64,000 nt of DNA from Fratercula arctica. Its lineage: Eukaryota; Chordata; Aves; Charadriiformes; Alcidae. The stretch covers positions 31,314,355 through 31,378,354 of the forward strand of contig CANTUZ010000007.1 in the NCBI GenBank assembly GCA_947846985.1, written 5' to 3'. Below, one piece after another: positions 61,759-64,000 of this stretch. The first letter of the stretch is position 1, and each line of letters starts with the position of its first letter. Both the position numbers and the translations under genes were made by a program. The notes beneath the pieces were generated by a model. That model made no database searches. It saw nothing but the letters and a program-made list of their open reading frames with translations, and was not told the origin of the DNA.

Positions 61759-64000
61759 TTTCACTTCATCCTATCCACAGTCCCTTTGCACAGCTAAAAA
61801 ATAAGAGTTTTAAAAGAAAACTTGCATCCTTCCCTGCAGTATCTATTCCCATACAGTAAGAAAAATTCACATAAAAATTAATAGTAAGCCAGAACTAGAT
61901 TCACATTATAAACCAAATATGTAAAATGCAAACCTGTGCTAATGTATTCATTCCTTTTACTATCACACAACTTTAAAAAAAAAGTATTAATTTTTGAGCA
62001 TATACATTTTAATATTTAGTAACACAGTTGTCAGCATGTTGTATCAGTAAGCACGTATTTGACATACATATATATGAATGCATATTTTCAAATTATTTGT
62101 TACTGCAACCATTAGAAGTAAATACATCTATGAAAAGTAATTCCTCCATAATACTTCAAATTTAGGTTTAGCCACTTTTTTTCAGGAGATTTCTCTTGTC
62201 ATTTTTTGTCCAAATAGGTGCCATCGATAAAGCAAAGATGTCGTTTTCATGCTAAATCCTGTCTTTGGGTATGATGAGCTTACAGGTGAAACTGAAAATG
62301 AAACTTTATGATAGGAATCACGCAATGCACCACAAAAACAAATTTATGGGAGTTGAAATTTTTTTCTCTTGTTATAGTCAAAAGCTTTGGTCTTTGAAGA
62401 AATTTCTATTAGGAAAAAGTAATTTCTTTGTCAACACTGAGGTAGTGAAGGCTCTCACTCTTTTTAATATAGAAGATAAGGAGTCTAAAATTAAACAATG
62501 ATCTGTACTACTGTATATAGAGAGACGGACTTCAAGTAATTTATTTTAGGTATATACGAAACAAAAGGGAAAAAAAATATATGAAAAAAGAAAGCAAACA
62601 TACAACACTACGGAAAACGAGACAACAGAAAACAGCAATGGAACTTTACCTCGGGTATATGAAAGGAAATATAGCTTTTTATTTATTTTAAATGAGAAAG
62701 AAAATTTAATCTTAAAATATTAGTAACTTGATTCGTAAGTGTCACAGGAATATTATTACAGCACTCCGAAGTCTGTTGATTTGTCAAAATGCCAACACAT
62801 CACTTATACACGTTACAAAAAGCTTTACATTTAACACTATTACCCACTACCCATATGACCTTCTCTCCAAGAGATAAAACTAAAGGACAAAAAGGTAATT
62901 TTTCCTTATCTTGTTTGCATTCTAGTCGATCTTGTCCCAGAACAGATTGTACTTAGCATTAAAAAAGGGCAAGAAAGACAAGAACCTCCATCTTCCAGAG
63001 CTCCCGACACTTGTCAGAAGCAAGCACAGAGCCTGCAGTTTCCTTACCACAGCCACACAAAAGTGGGAAGAAAAAGGCAGGGATAGTAGCTGGCCAACCG
63101 TCCTGAAGATTGCAGAATAAGCTGGCTGCTCAGCAGAAACAGCTAAAAAAAGGTCTGGCCTGCTCCAACCATCCAGTTCAGGCCATGCAGCAAATGCTTC
63201 GTGTACAGTTCTGCCTTTGGATTTGCAGCTAAATGCACTATATGGATTAAAAAAAAAAGGCCTGATTGTCTGTGTTGTACACAGTCACCTACACAGAAAC
63301 ATAGTGTGTGTTTCAAAGGGCACAAAGACAGACACTACATGGACTTGGTAAGACAAAGAGTTATTTACAATATACTTAATAATTAATGTCTGGTATTTAT
63401 GTCTTAATAGGTTATTTCAGAGAGCTTATTTATCAGTGCATGAATTACACTTATGTTCAACTAGGCAAAAGTAAAACTAATGCAACAAACCCCAGTCCAT
63501 CCACTTCTGAATTAAAATGTGGTGAGAGGTAAGCATTCCCTTAATGCCATTTTACAGCCCAGTGGCCAAATTCTGTATGTCTCTGTTCCCAAGCTCCTAT
63601 GAATGCAGATGAGTTCAGATACAGAGGGAGTTAAATCACAGGTAGCACAAACAAATAGGGAAAATCAGCCTAAGCAATACATACGCATGTTGGTGATGAT
63701 ATACACTGCACTCACAGACCCACTGCAAGATTATTTACAATCATGTACATGTCTGTAAGCAAAGTGCCTCTGCTTAAGTTTCATTTTGTTTAGAAGGAAA
63801 TGCAAGTGATAAGCTCAGATTCATTTTTCTGTAAATGCTGTTTCTCATCCATCTTTGGTTTTAGTAATTTTATAAGATAGCTCTTAAAGATATATGTTTT
63901 CTAGTAATAAACCTCTCTGTGCATTTGTGTTCTTCAAAACAAAAGCCAAAGAACTTTTTGGTGAAGATATATTTGTGAAGATAAAATTAGTGTTTTGTTT

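Larger units (their letters stand above)
59114..64000 (-). other. DACH2 intron upstream of exon A (partial)
   Basis: This sequence lies before the TTTTGCAG acceptor of exon A. The preceding DACH2 exon should end with a single G (phase 1), and I found no candidate with family similarity up to 64000. The stretch contains several MIR-like relics between 61.1 and 61.8 kb. The remainder is AT-rich, stop-dense DNA with nothing recognised. Confidence 0.8.

Overview
The window looks like nuclear DNA from a bird, or possibly another archosaur. It is AT-rich and CpG-poor. Protein-coding sequence occurs only as short exons with GT-AG splice sites, separated by introns of 0.5 to 39 kb. The younger repeats are CR1 LINEs, two of them ending in the ATTCTATG-type octamer tail typical of birds, and the older ones are worn MIR/L2-like relics. 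I saw no Alu, L1 or endogenous retrovirus, and nothing prokaryotic: no operons, ribosome binding sites or CRISPR array. The exact species cannot be told from the sequence.

One gene explains all recognisable coding sequence. It is the 3' (C-terminal) half of DACH2 (dachshund homolog 2), read on the minus strand from high to low coordinates. Six consecutive internal exons are supported: 59113-58958, 56174-56002, 44979-44844, 5777-5632, 5105-4958 and 1499-1356. They total 903 bases, or 300 whole codons plus the two split codons at the ends. Every join keeps frame. The exons encode the Ser/Pro-rich linker and then the conserved C-terminal coiled coil (Dachbox-C) that family members use for protein contacts such as EYA binding. 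The start codon, the DNA-binding Dachbox-N and the promoter lie beyond position 64000. The last coding exon(s), stop codon and poly(A) site lie below position 1.

Layout: 1-1355 is part of the intron downstream of the last visible exon. 1356-5777 is a compact cluster of three coiled-coil exons. 5778-44843 is a 39 kb intron with three CR1 copies or fragments, a possible tRNA-like relic, old SINE relics, local GC-rich islands and several hairpin or homeodomain-site-rich stretches that could be cis-regulatory. 44844-44979 is a linker exon. 44980-56001 is an 11 kb intron with an old CR1 tail, an AT-rich inverted repeat, a T17/G18 tract, a purine-rich block and C-run DNA. 56002-59113 carries two more linker exons. 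59114-64000 is upstream intron with several MIR-like relics.

I found no clearly new biological system. The open reading frames outside the exons (up to 153 codons) have no recognisable protein similarity and look like chance ORFs. The most useful leads are non-coding: candidate conserved elements and hairpins in the DACH2 introns, and old mobile-element relics.
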